From the NCBI GenBank assembly GCA_009697815.1, contig WLRQ01000003.1, forward strand, positions 1 through 64,000: a DNA stretch of 64,000 bases, in the 5' to 3' direction. Under the pieces are notes generated by a model. That model did not search any database and was not told where the DNA came from. It worked only from the letters and a program-made list of their open reading frames with translations. Made by a program: the position numbers and the translations under genes. The DNA is from Actinomycetota bacterium (GTDB lineage: Bacteria; Actinomycetota; Actinomycetes; S36-B12; CAIYMF01). Positions 25,527 through 33,866 of this stretch are shown piece by piece; the stretch's first letter is position 1, and each line of letters begins with the position of its first letter.

Positions 25527-26884
25527 CCGAGCAGTTTCCTCGCGGCGTGTACATGGAAGTCGCTGGCGAGCGCGATGTCGGCGACATGGATCCGCTCGTC
25601 CTTGTTGTGGAAGCCGGCCTCGACGATGTCGGTGGGGGTGCTCAGGAACGGGCTGTATCCGTAGGCCACCGTGGCGAACTCCCGTCGGAGGTGCACGGAG
25701 TCGGTGAACCCGGTGCACAGCACTGGCAGGGGCTCGGCGGCGAGACGGTCGGTGACGTAGTCGCGGATGACCTCCCAAAGCGGGCCCGCGGCCTCGGACG
25801 CATTGCCGTGCACAGGGGGCTCAGCGAGCGAGAGTTCATAGGAGACGTCGTCGCCGAGCCGCAGTCGCACCGCCGCAAGTACCTCCTCGACTGTGGTCCC
25901 TGGGAGGGTGCGGCAGTCGATCTCGACGGCGGCACGCGCGGGCATGACATTGCGGGCGAGAGATCCATGAAGGATTGTCGGGGCCATCGTCGTACCGGCG
26001 ATCGCCGGAATCGCGTGCTCCCACATCGGGTGCAGGGCCGAGGCCTCGCGCAGTGCTTCCCTCAGGCCGAGCCGGTGCACGGCGTCGTCACCGAGCAGTG
26101 CCGCGAGCATTGAGCGGACGGCAGGGTGGTCGATCGGCTCGGCCTGGCCTTGGCCGATGCGGCGCAGGAGTTCACCGAGCAGGGGCACCGCGTTCTGCCC
26201 GAGTGTCGGCATCGACGCGTGGCCGGCCTCGCCGTGCGCATCGACCCTGATGGGGCAGGTGCCCTTCTCGCCCACGGCCACCTCGACGACCAGTCGACCG
26301 TCGCGCAGGGCGAACGGGAGGCCGCCACCCTCGTTGAGGGCGAAGTCGGTGGCGATGTCCGGCCGCTCGTTGACCAGCCAGTTCATGCCGACCTCGGCCG
26401 AGCCGTCCTCCTCGTCGGCGACGATGAGCAGGAGCAGGTCGCCGCGGCCACGCCAGCCCGAGCGAGCCAGGGAGGCGAGCGCCGCGGCCCGTGCGGCCAC
26501 CTCGTTCTTCATGTCGACCGCGCCGCGTCCCCACAGGTAGCCGTCATCGTCGAGGACTCCGGCGAAGGGTGGGTGCGTCCAGTCGCGAGGGTCGGCGGGG
26601 ACGACGTCGCTGTGCCCGACGAAGGCGAGCGACGGCCCGCCACCCGTTCCGGCGATGCGAGCGAGGAGGTTGGCCCTCGCGGGGTCGCGTGCCACGATCT
26701 CGACCTCGACGCCATTGGATTCGAGATAGGCGGCAATGAGATCGGTCACCGCGGTCTCGTTACCGTTGGTGGAGTCGACGCGGATCAGGTCGGTCGCGAG
26801 CGAGATCGACTCGGCTCGGCGCCGGTCGTCCTCGCCGTCGGGAGTCGGACTCGGTGTCCCCTCGGCTGGCCGTGTGGCGCTCAT
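25523..26884 (-). CDS. M20/M25/M40-family metallopeptidase (ArgE/DapE-like)
   Basis: The 453-residue di-zinc amidohydrolase/peptidase has metal and catalytic residues in FVGHSDVV (His, Asp), GRGAVDMKNEVA (bridging Asp), IVADEEDGS (catalytic Glu-Glu) and a C-terminal FHNKDERI region (His). The lid dimerisation domain lies at about residues 210-320 (HGEAGHASMPTLGQNAV). It is usually annotated as an acetylornithine deacetylase/succinyl-diaminopimelate desuccinylase relative; carboxypeptidase activity is equally possible. TAGCCT six bases before the ATG suggests a leaderless message. Confidence 0.9.
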   Translation of the reverse strand: MSATRPAEGTPSPTPDGEDDRRRAESISLATDLIRVDSTNGNETAVTDLIAAYLESNGVEVEIVARDPARANLLARIAGTGGGPSLAFVGHSDVVPADPRDWTHPPFAGVLDDDGYLWGRGAVDMKNEVAARAAALASLARSGWRGRGDLLLLIVADEEDGSAEVGMNWLVNERPDIATDFALNEGGGLPFALRDGRLVVEVAVGEKGTCPIRVDAHGEAGHASMPTLGQNAVPLLGELLRRIGQGQAEPIDHPAVRSMLAALLGDDAVHRLGLREALREASALHPMWEHAIPAIAGTTMAPTILHGSLARNVMPARAAVEIDCRTLPGTTVEEVLAAVRLRLGDDVSYELSLAEPPVHGNASEAAGPLWEVIRDYVTDRLAAEPLPVLCTGFTDSVHLRREFATVAYGYSPFLSTPTDIVEAGFHNKDERIHVADIALASDFHVHAARKLLG

Positions 26885-26890
26885 GGGTGC

Positions 26891-26896
26891 AGGCTA
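26891..26896 (-). promoter_or_regulatory. -10 box of a leaderless M20 peptidase transcript
   Basis: TAGCCT on the minus strand ends six bases before the ATG at 26884. Confidence 0.45.
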
Positions 26897-26952
26897 TCGA
26901 GGTGGGCAACGGGGTGGCCCACGTGCTCGGACGAGACTCCCTGCATCTGCCC

Positions 26953-26968
26953 TGTGGCACAGGTCACG
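26953..26968 (+). promoter_or_regulatory. CRP-like site upstream of sdhCAB
   Basis: TGTGGCACAGGTCACG keeps the GTG-N8-CAC core of actinobacterial CRP sites, about 95 bases before sdhC. It is an imperfect match found by eye; CRP control of respiratory genes is known in mycobacteria. Confidence 0.35.
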
Positions 26969-27062
26969 CCGGAAGGGCGCCTCCAGGGCTCGGCGCGGAC
27001 CCCCCTCACCTGACACACTCACCCCGGACCACTGGACCGACGAAAGACAGGCAGGAAGCCGC

Positions 27063-27854
27063 ATGGCCACGACCGGCATCGAATCACCGGGACGAGCGCA
27101 GATCGGGGTCAAGACCCTGCGCACCGACCGTTGGTGGATAGCGCCGCTTCTGACATTCCTCGCGTTGACCGCGTTTGTGGTCTATTCGGGCTGGCGGGTC
27201 TTCAGCAACCAGTACTACTTCGCCGAGCCGTACATCTCCGTGTACTACTCCCCGTGTATCACCACCACCTGCGTGCCGGGGTCGGGCTTCGGTGATGGGT
27301 TCGTCTCGTGGTGGGCGCTGTCACCCGCGCTGCTCACGGCCTGGATCCCGCTGGCCTTCCGGTTCACTTGCTACTACTACCGCAAGGCCTACTTCCGGTC
27401 GTTCTGGCTCTCGCCGCCCGCGTGCGCCGTCGCCGAGCCCCACGGGAAGTACACCGGCGAGCGTCGCCTCCCGCTGATCCTCAACAACGGTCACCGCTAC
27501 GCCTTCTACCTCGGACTCCTGCTGAACGTGGTCCTCACGTGGGATGCGATCATCGCCTTCCGCAACTCTGAGGGCCAGTGGGGCCACATGGGTCTGGGCA
27601 CCGTGATCCTCGTCGCCAACGCTGTGTGCCTGTGGATGTACAGCCTGTCGTGCCACTCATGTCGCAATGCGGTCGGCGGGCGCATCACCCACTTCTCCAA
27701 GCACCCGCTGCGCTACCGCATGTGGACCTTGATCTCGAAGCTGAACACGCGCCACATGCAGTGGGCCTGGATCTCGTTGTGCACCGTGGTGCTGGCCGAC
27801 TTCTACGTCTACCTTCTCGCCTCGGGTCGGATCTCCGACCTCACGTTCTTCTAG
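27063..27854 (+). CDS. sdhC: succinate dehydrogenase (Sdh1 type) membrane subunit
   Basis: The single 263-residue anchor has about five transmembrane helices (first at 25-45) and precedes the flavoprotein and iron-sulfur genes. Sequence features match mycobacterial Sdh1 anchors: YYSPCITTTCVPG (C65, C70), RFTCYYYRKAYFRSFW, NNGHRYAFY and SLSCHSCRNAVGGR (C197, H198, C200). These Cys/His residues could hold a metal cluster in or near the membrane, as reported for M. smegmatis Sdh1. It passes electrons from succinate to menaquinone. The ATG at 27063 follows GGCAGGAAG. Confidence 0.88.
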   Translation: MATTGIESPGRAQIGVKTLRTDRWWIAPLLTFLALTAFVVYSGWRVFSNQYYFAEPYISVYYSPCITTTCVPGSGFGDGFVSWWALSPALLTAWIPLAFRFTCYYYRKAYFRSFWLSPPACAVAEPHGKYTGERRLPLILNNGHRYAFYLGLLLNVVLTWDAIIAFRNSEGQWGHMGLGTVILVANAVCLWMYSLSCHSCRNAVGGRITHFSKHPLRYRMWTLISKLNTRHMQWAWISLCTVVLADFYVYLLASGRISDLTFF

Positions 27855-27900
27855 ACACTCACCTCTGTTCGACCAGCGTGACTTGCGGAAAAGGACATCC

Positions 27901-29787
27901 ATGACCGACCTCGAGCGCCACTCCTACGACGTTGTCGTGATCGGAGCCGGCGGAGCTGGCCTCCGCGCGGCTATCGAGGCGCGCAGCCATGGCAAGCGCA
28001 CCGCCATCGTGTGCAAGTCGCTGTTCGGCAAGGCCCACACCGTCATGGCTGAGGGTGGTATTGCCGCGGCCATGGGCAATGTGAACTCCAAGGACAACTG
28101 GCAGGTCCACTTCCGCGACACGATGCGGGGCGGAAAGTTCCTCAACTCCTGGCGCATGGCCGAACTCCACGCCAAGGAGGCGCCGCAGCGTGTCTGGGAG
28201 CTCGAGACCTACGGAGCCCTCTTCGACCGCACGCCCGAGGGCAAGATCAGCCAGCGGAACTTCGGCGGACACGAGTACCCCCGCCTCGCCCACGTCGGCG
28301 ACCGCACCGGCCTTGAGCTGATCCGCACCCTGCAGCAGAAGATCGTCTCGCTGCAGCAGGAGGACTTCCACGCCACCGGCGACTACGAGTCGCACATCAA
28401 GGTCTTCGCCGAGTGCACGATCACACGCCTACTCACTGACGAGTCCGGCGCGATCGCGGGTGCCTACGGCTACTTCCGCGAGACGGGCGACTTCGTCCTG
28501 TTCGAGTCGCCCGCGGTGGTGCTTGCCACCGGCGGTATCGGCAAGTCCTTCAAGGTCACCAGCAACTCCTGGGAGTACACCGGCGACGGCCACGCGCTCG
28601 CCATGCGCGCCGGCGGCAGCACCTTGAACATGGAGTTCATCCAGTTCCACCCCACGGGCATGGTCTGGCCGCCCTCGGTCAAGGGCATCCTGGTCACCGA
28701 GTCGGTGCGCGGCGACGGCGGTGTGCTCACTAACTCTGAGGGCACCCGGTTCATGTTCGACTACATCCCGGACGTGTTCAAGGACAAGTACGCGACCACC
28801 CCCGAAGAGGGTGATCGCTGGTACACCGACCCCGACAACAACCGTCGCCCACCCGAGTTGCTGCCCCGTGACGAAGTGGCTCGCGCCATCAACTCCGAGG
28901 TCAAGGCCGGTCGGGGCACGCCTCACGGCGGTGTCTACCTCGATGTCTCGAGCCGCCTTCCCGCCGAGACGATCCGCAAGAAGCTGCCCTCGATGTACCA
29001 CCAGTTCAAGGAACTGGCCGACGTCGACATCACGGCTGTTCCGATGGAGGTCGGCCCGACGTGTCACTACGTCATGGGTGGCGTCGAGGTCGAGCCCGAC
29101 ACCGGCTCGGCGAAGGTGCCCGGCCTGTTTGCAGCGGGTGAGGTCTCCGGCGGTATGCACGGCTCGAACCGTCTTGGCGGCAACTCGCTCTCGGATCTCC
29201 TCGTCTTTGGCCGCCGTGCCGGGCTCGGTGCCGCCGAGTACGTCGAATCGCTCGGCGAGAGTCGTCCGCAGGTGACCGACGCGATGGTCGCGGCCGCCGA
29301 GCTCGAAGCTCTGGCACCGTTTACCACCGAGGGCGGCGAGAACCCCTACACGATCCACTCCGAGCTCCAGGAATCGATGAACGACCTCGTGGGGATCATC
29401 CGCACGCAGGCGGAGGTCGAGCAGGCACTCGAGCGGCTCGAGGGTTTCAAGGCCCGCGTGGCCCATGTCACCGTCAAGGGCGGGCGCGCGTTCAACCCGG
29501 GCTGGCACCTCGCACTCGACCTGAAGAACATGCTGCTCGTCTCCGAGTGCGTGGCTCGCGCCGCTCTCGAACGCCAGGAGAGCCGTGGCGGTCACACCCG
29601 CGAGGACTACCCGGTGATGAGCCCCGAATGGCGCCAGGTCAACATCGTGTGCCGCGCCGACGGCGACGGGGCTGCGATTGTTCGTCAGCCTCTCGTCCCG
29701 ATGCGTGAAGACCTCCTCGACCTGTTCGACGTCGATGAACTGAAGAAGTACCTGACCGAGGCCGAGCTCCCGAAGGGTGCGCACTGA
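27901..29787 (+). CDS. sdhA: succinate dehydrogenase/fumarate reductase flavoprotein subunit
   Basis: The product is 628 residues. The FAD Rossmann motif is VVVIGAGGAGLRAAIEA, and the covalent flavin His lies in FGKAHTVMAEGGIAAA. Active-site blocks include FIQFHPTGM, TESVRGDGGVLTN, and GGVEVEPDTGS followed by FAAGEVSGGMHGSNRLGGNSL. The length fits the Sdh1/B-type enzyme. It is 46 bases after sdhC and its stop overlaps the sdhB start by one base; the SD is AAAAGGA. It catalyses succinate to fumarate at the cytoplasmic face. Confidence 0.96.
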   Translation: MTDLERHSYDVVVIGAGGAGLRAAIEARSHGKRTAIVCKSLFGKAHTVMAEGGIAAAMGNVNSKDNWQVHFRDTMRGGKFLNSWRMAELHAKEAPQRVWELETYGALFDRTPEGKISQRNFGGHEYPRLAHVGDRTGLELIRTLQQKIVSLQQEDFHATGDYESHIKVFAECTITRLLTDESGAIAGAYGYFRETGDFVLFESPAVVLATGGIGKSFKVTSNSWEYTGDGHALAMRAGGSTLNMEFIQFHPTGMVWPPSVKGILVTESVRGDGGVLTNSEGTRFMFDYIPDVFKDKYATTPEEGDRWYTDPDNNRRPPELLPRDEVARAINSEVKAGRGTPHGGVYLDVSSRLPAETIRKKLPSMYHQFKELADVDITAVPMEVGPTCHYVMGGVEVEPDTGSAKVPGLFAAGEVSGGMHGSNRLGGNSLSDLLVFGRRAGLGAAEYVESLGESRPQVTDAMVAAAELEALAPFTTEGGENPYTIHSELQESMNDLVGIIRTQAEVEQALERLEGFKARVAHVTVKGGRAFNPGWHLALDLKNMLLVSECVARAALERQESRGGHTREDYPVMSPEWRQVNIVCRADGDGAAIVRQPLVPMREDLLDLFDVDELKKYLTEAELPKGAH

Positions 29788-30575
29788 TGGGCTACAAAGC
29801 ACGATTCAAGGTCTGGCGCGGAGATAAGTCAGGCGGAGGTCTCGAGGACTTCTCCGTCGATGTCAACGAGGGCGAGGTCGTTCTCGACATCGTCCACCGT
29901 CTCCAGGCGACCGACGCGCCCGATCTTGCTGTTCGCTGGAACTGCAAGGCCGGCAAGTGTGGCTCCTGCAGCGCCGAGATTAACGGCCGTCCGCGACTGA
30001 TGTGCATGACGCGCATGAGTACATTCGCCGAGGACGAGACCATCACCATCACGCCGATGCGTACCTTCCCCGTGATTCGTGACCTCGTCACCGACGTGTC
30101 ATACAACTACGAGAAGGCCCGCATGGTTCCGGCGTTCTCGCCGCCCGCGGACCTTGAGCCGGGCGACTACCGGATGGCGCAGGTCGACGTCGAGCGCAGC
30201 CAGGAGTTCCGCAAGTGCATCGAGTGCTTCCTGTGCAACGACACCTGCCACGCGGTGCGTGACCACGAGGAGAACAAGACGTCCTTCTCGGGGCCGCGAT
30301 TCCTCATGCGCATCTCCGAACTCGACATGCACCCGCTCGACACCGTCGATCGCCGTGAGGTCGCTGTCCAGGAGCACGGTCTGGGCTACTGCAACATCAC
30401 CAAGTGCTGCACCGATGTGTGCCCCGAGCACATCAAGATCACCGACAACGCGATCATCCCGCTGAAGGAGCGCGTCGCCGACAAGAAGTACGACCCGATC
30501 TTCTCGATCGCGTCACTGTTCGGAAAGACCAAAGAGCGGGCGCGACGCACGCCCCCTCCGGGCAAGAACGCCTGA
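29787..30575 (+). CDS. sdhB: succinate dehydrogenase iron-sulfur subunit
   Basis: The 262-residue protein has three cluster motifs: CKAGKCGSCSAEI followed by a Cys for the [2Fe-2S] centre, then CIECFLCNDTC and CNITKCCTDVCPEH for the [4Fe-4S] and [3Fe-4S] centres. The fold is an N-terminal plant-ferredoxin domain (about 1-115) and a C-terminal helical domain. It transfers electrons from SdhA FAD to the membrane subunit. A 13-bp terminator stem follows the operon. Confidence 0.95.
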   Translation: MGYKARFKVWRGDKSGGGLEDFSVDVNEGEVVLDIVHRLQATDAPDLAVRWNCKAGKCGSCSAEINGRPRLMCMTRMSTFAEDETITITPMRTFPVIRDLVTDVSYNYEKARMVPAFSPPADLEPGDYRMAQVDVERSQEFRKCIECFLCNDTCHAVRDHEENKTSFSGPRFLMRISELDMHPLDTVDRREVAVQEHGLGYCNITKCCTDVCPEHIKITDNAIIPLKERVADKKYDPIFSIASLFGKTKERARRTPPPGKNA

Positions 30576-30598
30576 GCGATTCATTCGCTCGCGAGGAC

Positions 30599-30628
30599 GC
30601 GGCACGGACCCAATAGGGTCCGTGCCGC
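30599..30628 (+). terminator. terminator of sdhCAB
   Basis: GCGGCACGGACCC and GGGTCCGTGCCGC form a perfect 13-bp stem with an AATA tetraloop, 24 bases after the sdhB stop. A smaller GAGCG/CGCTC hairpin precedes it. No U tract, as is usual in high-GC actinobacteria. Confidence 0.8.
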
Positions 30629-30675
30629 TCGCGTGTGGCGGGGCCACGCCCGCGGTCATGGCCCACAAGGGCCGG

Positions 30676-30681
30676 TAAGGT
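30676..30681 (+). promoter_or_regulatory. -10 box of a leaderless fdhD transcript
   Basis: TAAGGT ends six bases before the ATG at 30688, just after the sdh terminator. Confidence 0.5.
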
Positions 30682-30687
30682 TGCCCC

Positions 30688-31542
30688 ATGCCTGATTCCC
30701 GCAGCCCGGCAGCCTCGATGGCCGCTCGTGTTCGCGTCGTCAGGTACGGCCCGTCGGCCCCCGACGACCGGGCGGACTTCGTGGTGGTCGAGGAGCCGCT
30801 GCGGGTTCACCTCGAGCAGCGCGGGCTCCAACATCTGCTCGGCTCCACGATGCGCACCCCGGGGCACGATCTCGAGCTGGCTGCTGGTCTCGCGGTCGGC
30901 GAGGGTGTGGTGCGCGTGACCCAGGACCTGCTGACGGTGCGTCCCTGCCGCGATGGTCGACGGGCCGCGGCCAACGACGTCACGGTGGTCCTCGCTGAGC
31001 ATGTGAGCATCGACCACGGCCGACTCGGCCGCGTGTCGACCCCCTCGAGTGCATGCGGGCTCTGCGGCCGCGATGAGATCGAGGCGATTGTGGCGGCCGC
31101 ACCGCGCGTCACGCGGTCGGTGAGCCTCGACCCTGAGGTTCTCGCCTCGCTACCTGATCACATGCGCGAGCGCCAGAGTGTGTTTCGTCGCACGGGCGGG
31201 CTCCACGCGGCGGCCCTCGCCACTGCTGCCGGCGAGATCATGGTTGTCCGTGAGGATGTCGGGCGCCACAACGCGGTCGATAAGGTCATCGGACATGCGG
31301 TGATGCACGCGGTGTCGGCGGACGTTCTGGTCGTGAGCGGGCGAGCGGGGTTCGAGATCGTGCAGAAGGCAGCGATGGCGGGTATCCCGGTGGTGGCCTC
31401 GGTGTCGGCACCCACGTCACTGTCGGTCGAGATCGCCCAGGCCTGTGGCATCACCCTTGCCGCATTCGTGCGCGAGGGTCGCCTCAATATCTACTCCGGC
31501 GCCGAGCGCCTCACGAGCATGAAGGATGTCGCATCATGGTGA
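30688..31542 (+). CDS. fdhD: FdhD sulfurtransferase (formate dehydrogenase accessory)
   Basis: The 284-residue protein has the CxxC pair in SSACGLCGRDEIEA that carries persulfide sulfur from IscS to the bis-MGD cofactor. Other family blocks are VREDVGRHNAVDKVIGHA, VVSGRAGFEIVQKAAMAGIP and SVSAPTSLSVEIAQ. The N-terminal MRTPGHDLELAAGLAVGEGV region binds the cofactor. Its end overlaps the start of the molybdo-oxidoreductase gene by seven bases, so the two are one unit and FdhD most likely sulfurates that enzyme's cofactor. Confidence 0.94.
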   Translation: MPDSRSPAASMAARVRVVRYGPSAPDDRADFVVVEEPLRVHLEQRGLQHLLGSTMRTPGHDLELAAGLAVGEGVVRVTQDLLTVRPCRDGRRAAANDVTVVLAEHVSIDHGRLGRVSTPSSACGLCGRDEIEAIVAAAPRVTRSVSLDPEVLASLPDHMRERQSVFRRTGGLHAAALATAAGEIMVVREDVGRHNAVDKVIGHAVMHAVSADVLVVSGRAGFEIVQKAAMAGIPVVASVSAPTSLSVEIAQACGITLAAFVREGRLNIYSGAERLTSMKDVASW

Positions 31543-33818
31543 AGCGGGCACCGCGCGAGGATCTTGCGCAGGACCGGCCCAGTGTCAGCGCCCCCGCTAC
31601 ATCGGGCGTGGGAAACAAGGCGGTACTGAGCCTCACCCATGAACTGCTCACCAAACTCGGGTTGCGACGTGGCGCGACCCTGTTGAGGGTTGTCAACCAG
31701 AAGGATGGTTTCGACTGCCCGGGTTGTGCGTGGCCCGACCCCGACACCCGGCACAAGCTCGAGTTCTGCGAGAACGGGGTCAAAGCGATCGCAGAGGAGG
31801 CCACGCCGCGACGGGTGGACCGTGCCTTCTTCGCCGAGCACTCGGTTGCCGACCTTGGCCAGCGCAGCGACTACTGGCTCGGCCAGCAGGGTCGGCTCAC
31901 CGAGCCGATGCTGCTGCGTGAGGGGGCCGCCCACTACGAGCCGATCACCTGGGATGAGGCCTACTCGGTGATCGCCGAGGAGATGGGTGCGCTGGCATCC
32001 CCGGATGAGGCCGTCTTCTACACCTCAGGCCGCACGAGTAACGAAGCCGCGTTCCTCTACCAACTCGTTGCGCGGATGTTCGGCACCAACAATCTGCCGG
32101 ACTGTTCGAACATGTGCCATGAGTCCAGTGGTACCGCATTGACGCAGACCCTCGGCATCGGCAAGGGCGAGGTCACCCTCGAGGGACTCGACGCTGCTGG
32201 GCTGGTCGTCATCTGCGGCCAGAACCCTGGCACCAACCACCCTCGGATGCTCACCGCACTCGAGAAGGCCAAGAGCACCGGCACCCGCATCGTTGCGGTA
32301 AACCCGCTGCCCGAGGCCGGGTTGCTCGCCTTCGCGAACCCGCAGAAGCCCGGAGCCTACGTCGGACGCAGCACCGAGATCGCCGACCGCTTCCTGCAGA
32401 TCCGACTCGGTGGCGACCAGGCGCTGTTCGCGGCTGTGGGTCAGCTGATCCTCGAGGCCGAGGACGCCGCACCGGGAACCGTGCTCGATCACGCCTTCAT
32501 CGCCCAACACACGAGTGGGTTCGACGCCTATGCCGCCCATGTGCGAGCCGTCGAGCGCGACACCGTGATTCGCGCGACGGGCCTGGCATGGGATGACATC
32601 GTTGCCCTGGCGGAGGAGATTCGCACGGCTAAATCGGTCGTGATCTCTTGGGCCATGGGTGTGACACAGCACCGCGATGCCGTGGCGACGATCCGTGAGT
32701 TCGTCAATGTCCTTCTCCTACAAGGGAATATCGGACGCCTTGGTTCCGGCGTGTGCCCGGTTCGCGGGCACTCCAATGTGCAGGGTGATCGCACAATGGG
32801 CATCTCCCCGAAGATGCCCGACCAGTGGCTGACCCGCCTCGGTGCGCACTTCGAGTTCGAGCCGCCGCGTGTGCACGGGCTCGACACGGTGGATTCGATC
32901 CGCGCGATGCGCGATGGTGCCGTGCGCGTGTTCTTCGCCCTCGGTGGCAACTTCGTACGGGCCTCATCCGATTCCGATGTCACCGAGGCAGCGATGCGTC
33001 GCACGGCACTCTCGGTGCAGGTCTCGACCAAGCTCAACCGTTCACACACTGTCACCGGCCGTCGGGCCCTGATCCTCCCGACCCTCGGGCGCACCGACCG
33101 CGACCGCACCCGGGGTCGCGAGCAACTCGTGTCGGTCGAGGACTCCATGCTTCTCGTGCACTCCTCGCGCGGCCGGCTCCAGCCGGCGTCCGAGCACCTG
33201 CGTTCGGAGGTCGACATCGTGGCTCAGCTGGGCGCGCGACTCCTGCCGGACGCTGCGGACTGGGAGGGCATGACCTCCGACTACGCGAACGTGCGCAAGC
33301 ACATCGAGGCTGTTGTCCCGGGTTTCGAGGACTTCGAGAACCGGCTGGCCCGTCCGGGTGGGTTCATGCTGCCGCACGGTCCGCGCGATGAGAGGCGATT
33401 CGACACCTCGGATGGGTTCGCGCAGTTCTCGGTGAACGAGTTGCGTCCGCTGGAGATCCCCGAGGGCCGTCTCCTGCTCCAGACTCTGCGCAGCCACGAT
33501 CAGTTCAACACCACGATCTATGGACTCGACGACCGCAACCGGGGTATCAAGAACGGCCGTCGCGTGGTGTTCGTCAATCCCGACGATCTCATCGCCTTGG
33601 GCATCGCGGACGAGTCCTACGTCGACATCGTCAGCGAGTGGGTCGATGGCGAACGCCGGGCCCCGGGGTTCCGCGTCGTGTCCTACCCCACCACCCGGGG
33701 GTGCGCCGCAGCATATTTCCCCGAGGCCAATGTGCTCGTGCCGCTCGACAGTGTTGCCGAGGGCAGCAACACCCCCACGAGCAAGGCGATCGTGATCCGG
33801 CTCGAGCCGGTCACCTAA
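31536..33818 (+). CDS. FdhF/YdeP-family molybdopterin oxidoreductase
   Basis: The 760-residue protein follows fdhD. N-terminal NQKDGFDCPGCAWPDPD and LEFCENGVKAIAEEATP are the YdeP-subfamily signature; the usual four-Cys [4Fe-4S] motif of formate dehydrogenases is absent in its standard form. The molybdenum-site region is CSNMCHESSGTALTQTLGIG. Cofactor-binding blocks include GQNPGTNHPRML, LGSGVCPVRGHSNVQGDRTMG and SHDQFNTTIYG, with a C-terminal molydopterin-dinucleotide-binding domain. Family members are called formate dehydrogenase-like; the true substrate is unknown in most cases. No NAD- or quinone-linked partner is adjacent. Confidence 0.9.
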   Translation: MVKRAPREDLAQDRPSVSAPATSGVGNKAVLSLTHELLTKLGLRRGATLLRVVNQKDGFDCPGCAWPDPDTRHKLEFCENGVKAIAEEATPRRVDRAFFAEHSVADLGQRSDYWLGQQGRLTEPMLLREGAAHYEPITWDEAYSVIAEEMGALASPDEAVFYTSGRTSNEAAFLYQLVARMFGTNNLPDCSNMCHESSGTALTQTLGIGKGEVTLEGLDAAGLVVICGQNPGTNHPRMLTALEKAKSTGTRIVAVNPLPEAGLLAFANPQKPGAYVGRSTEIADRFLQIRLGGDQALFAAVGQLILEAEDAAPGTVLDHAFIAQHTSGFDAYAAHVRAVERDTVIRATGLAWDDIVALAEEIRTAKSVVISWAMGVTQHRDAVATIREFVNVLLLQGNIGRLGSGVCPVRGHSNVQGDRTMGISPKMPDQWLTRLGAHFEFEPPRVHGLDTVDSIRAMRDGAVRVFFALGGNFVRASSDSDVTEAAMRRTALSVQVSTKLNRSHTVTGRRALILPTLGRTDRDRTRGREQLVSVEDSMLLVHSSRGRLQPASEHLRSEVDIVAQLGARLLPDAADWEGMTSDYANVRKHIEAVVPGFEDFENRLARPGGFMLPHGPRDERRFDTSDGFAQFSVNELRPLEIPEGRLLLQTLRSHDQFNTTIYGLDDRNRGIKNGRRVVFVNPDDLIALGIADESYVDIVSEWVDGERRAPGFRVVSYPTTRGCAAAYFPEANVLVPLDSVAEGSNTPTSKAIVIRLEPVT

Positions 33819-33866
33819 GCGGCTGCCTCGCCGCGGCTGCCTCGACCAGGGCTGAGATGATCGGGT

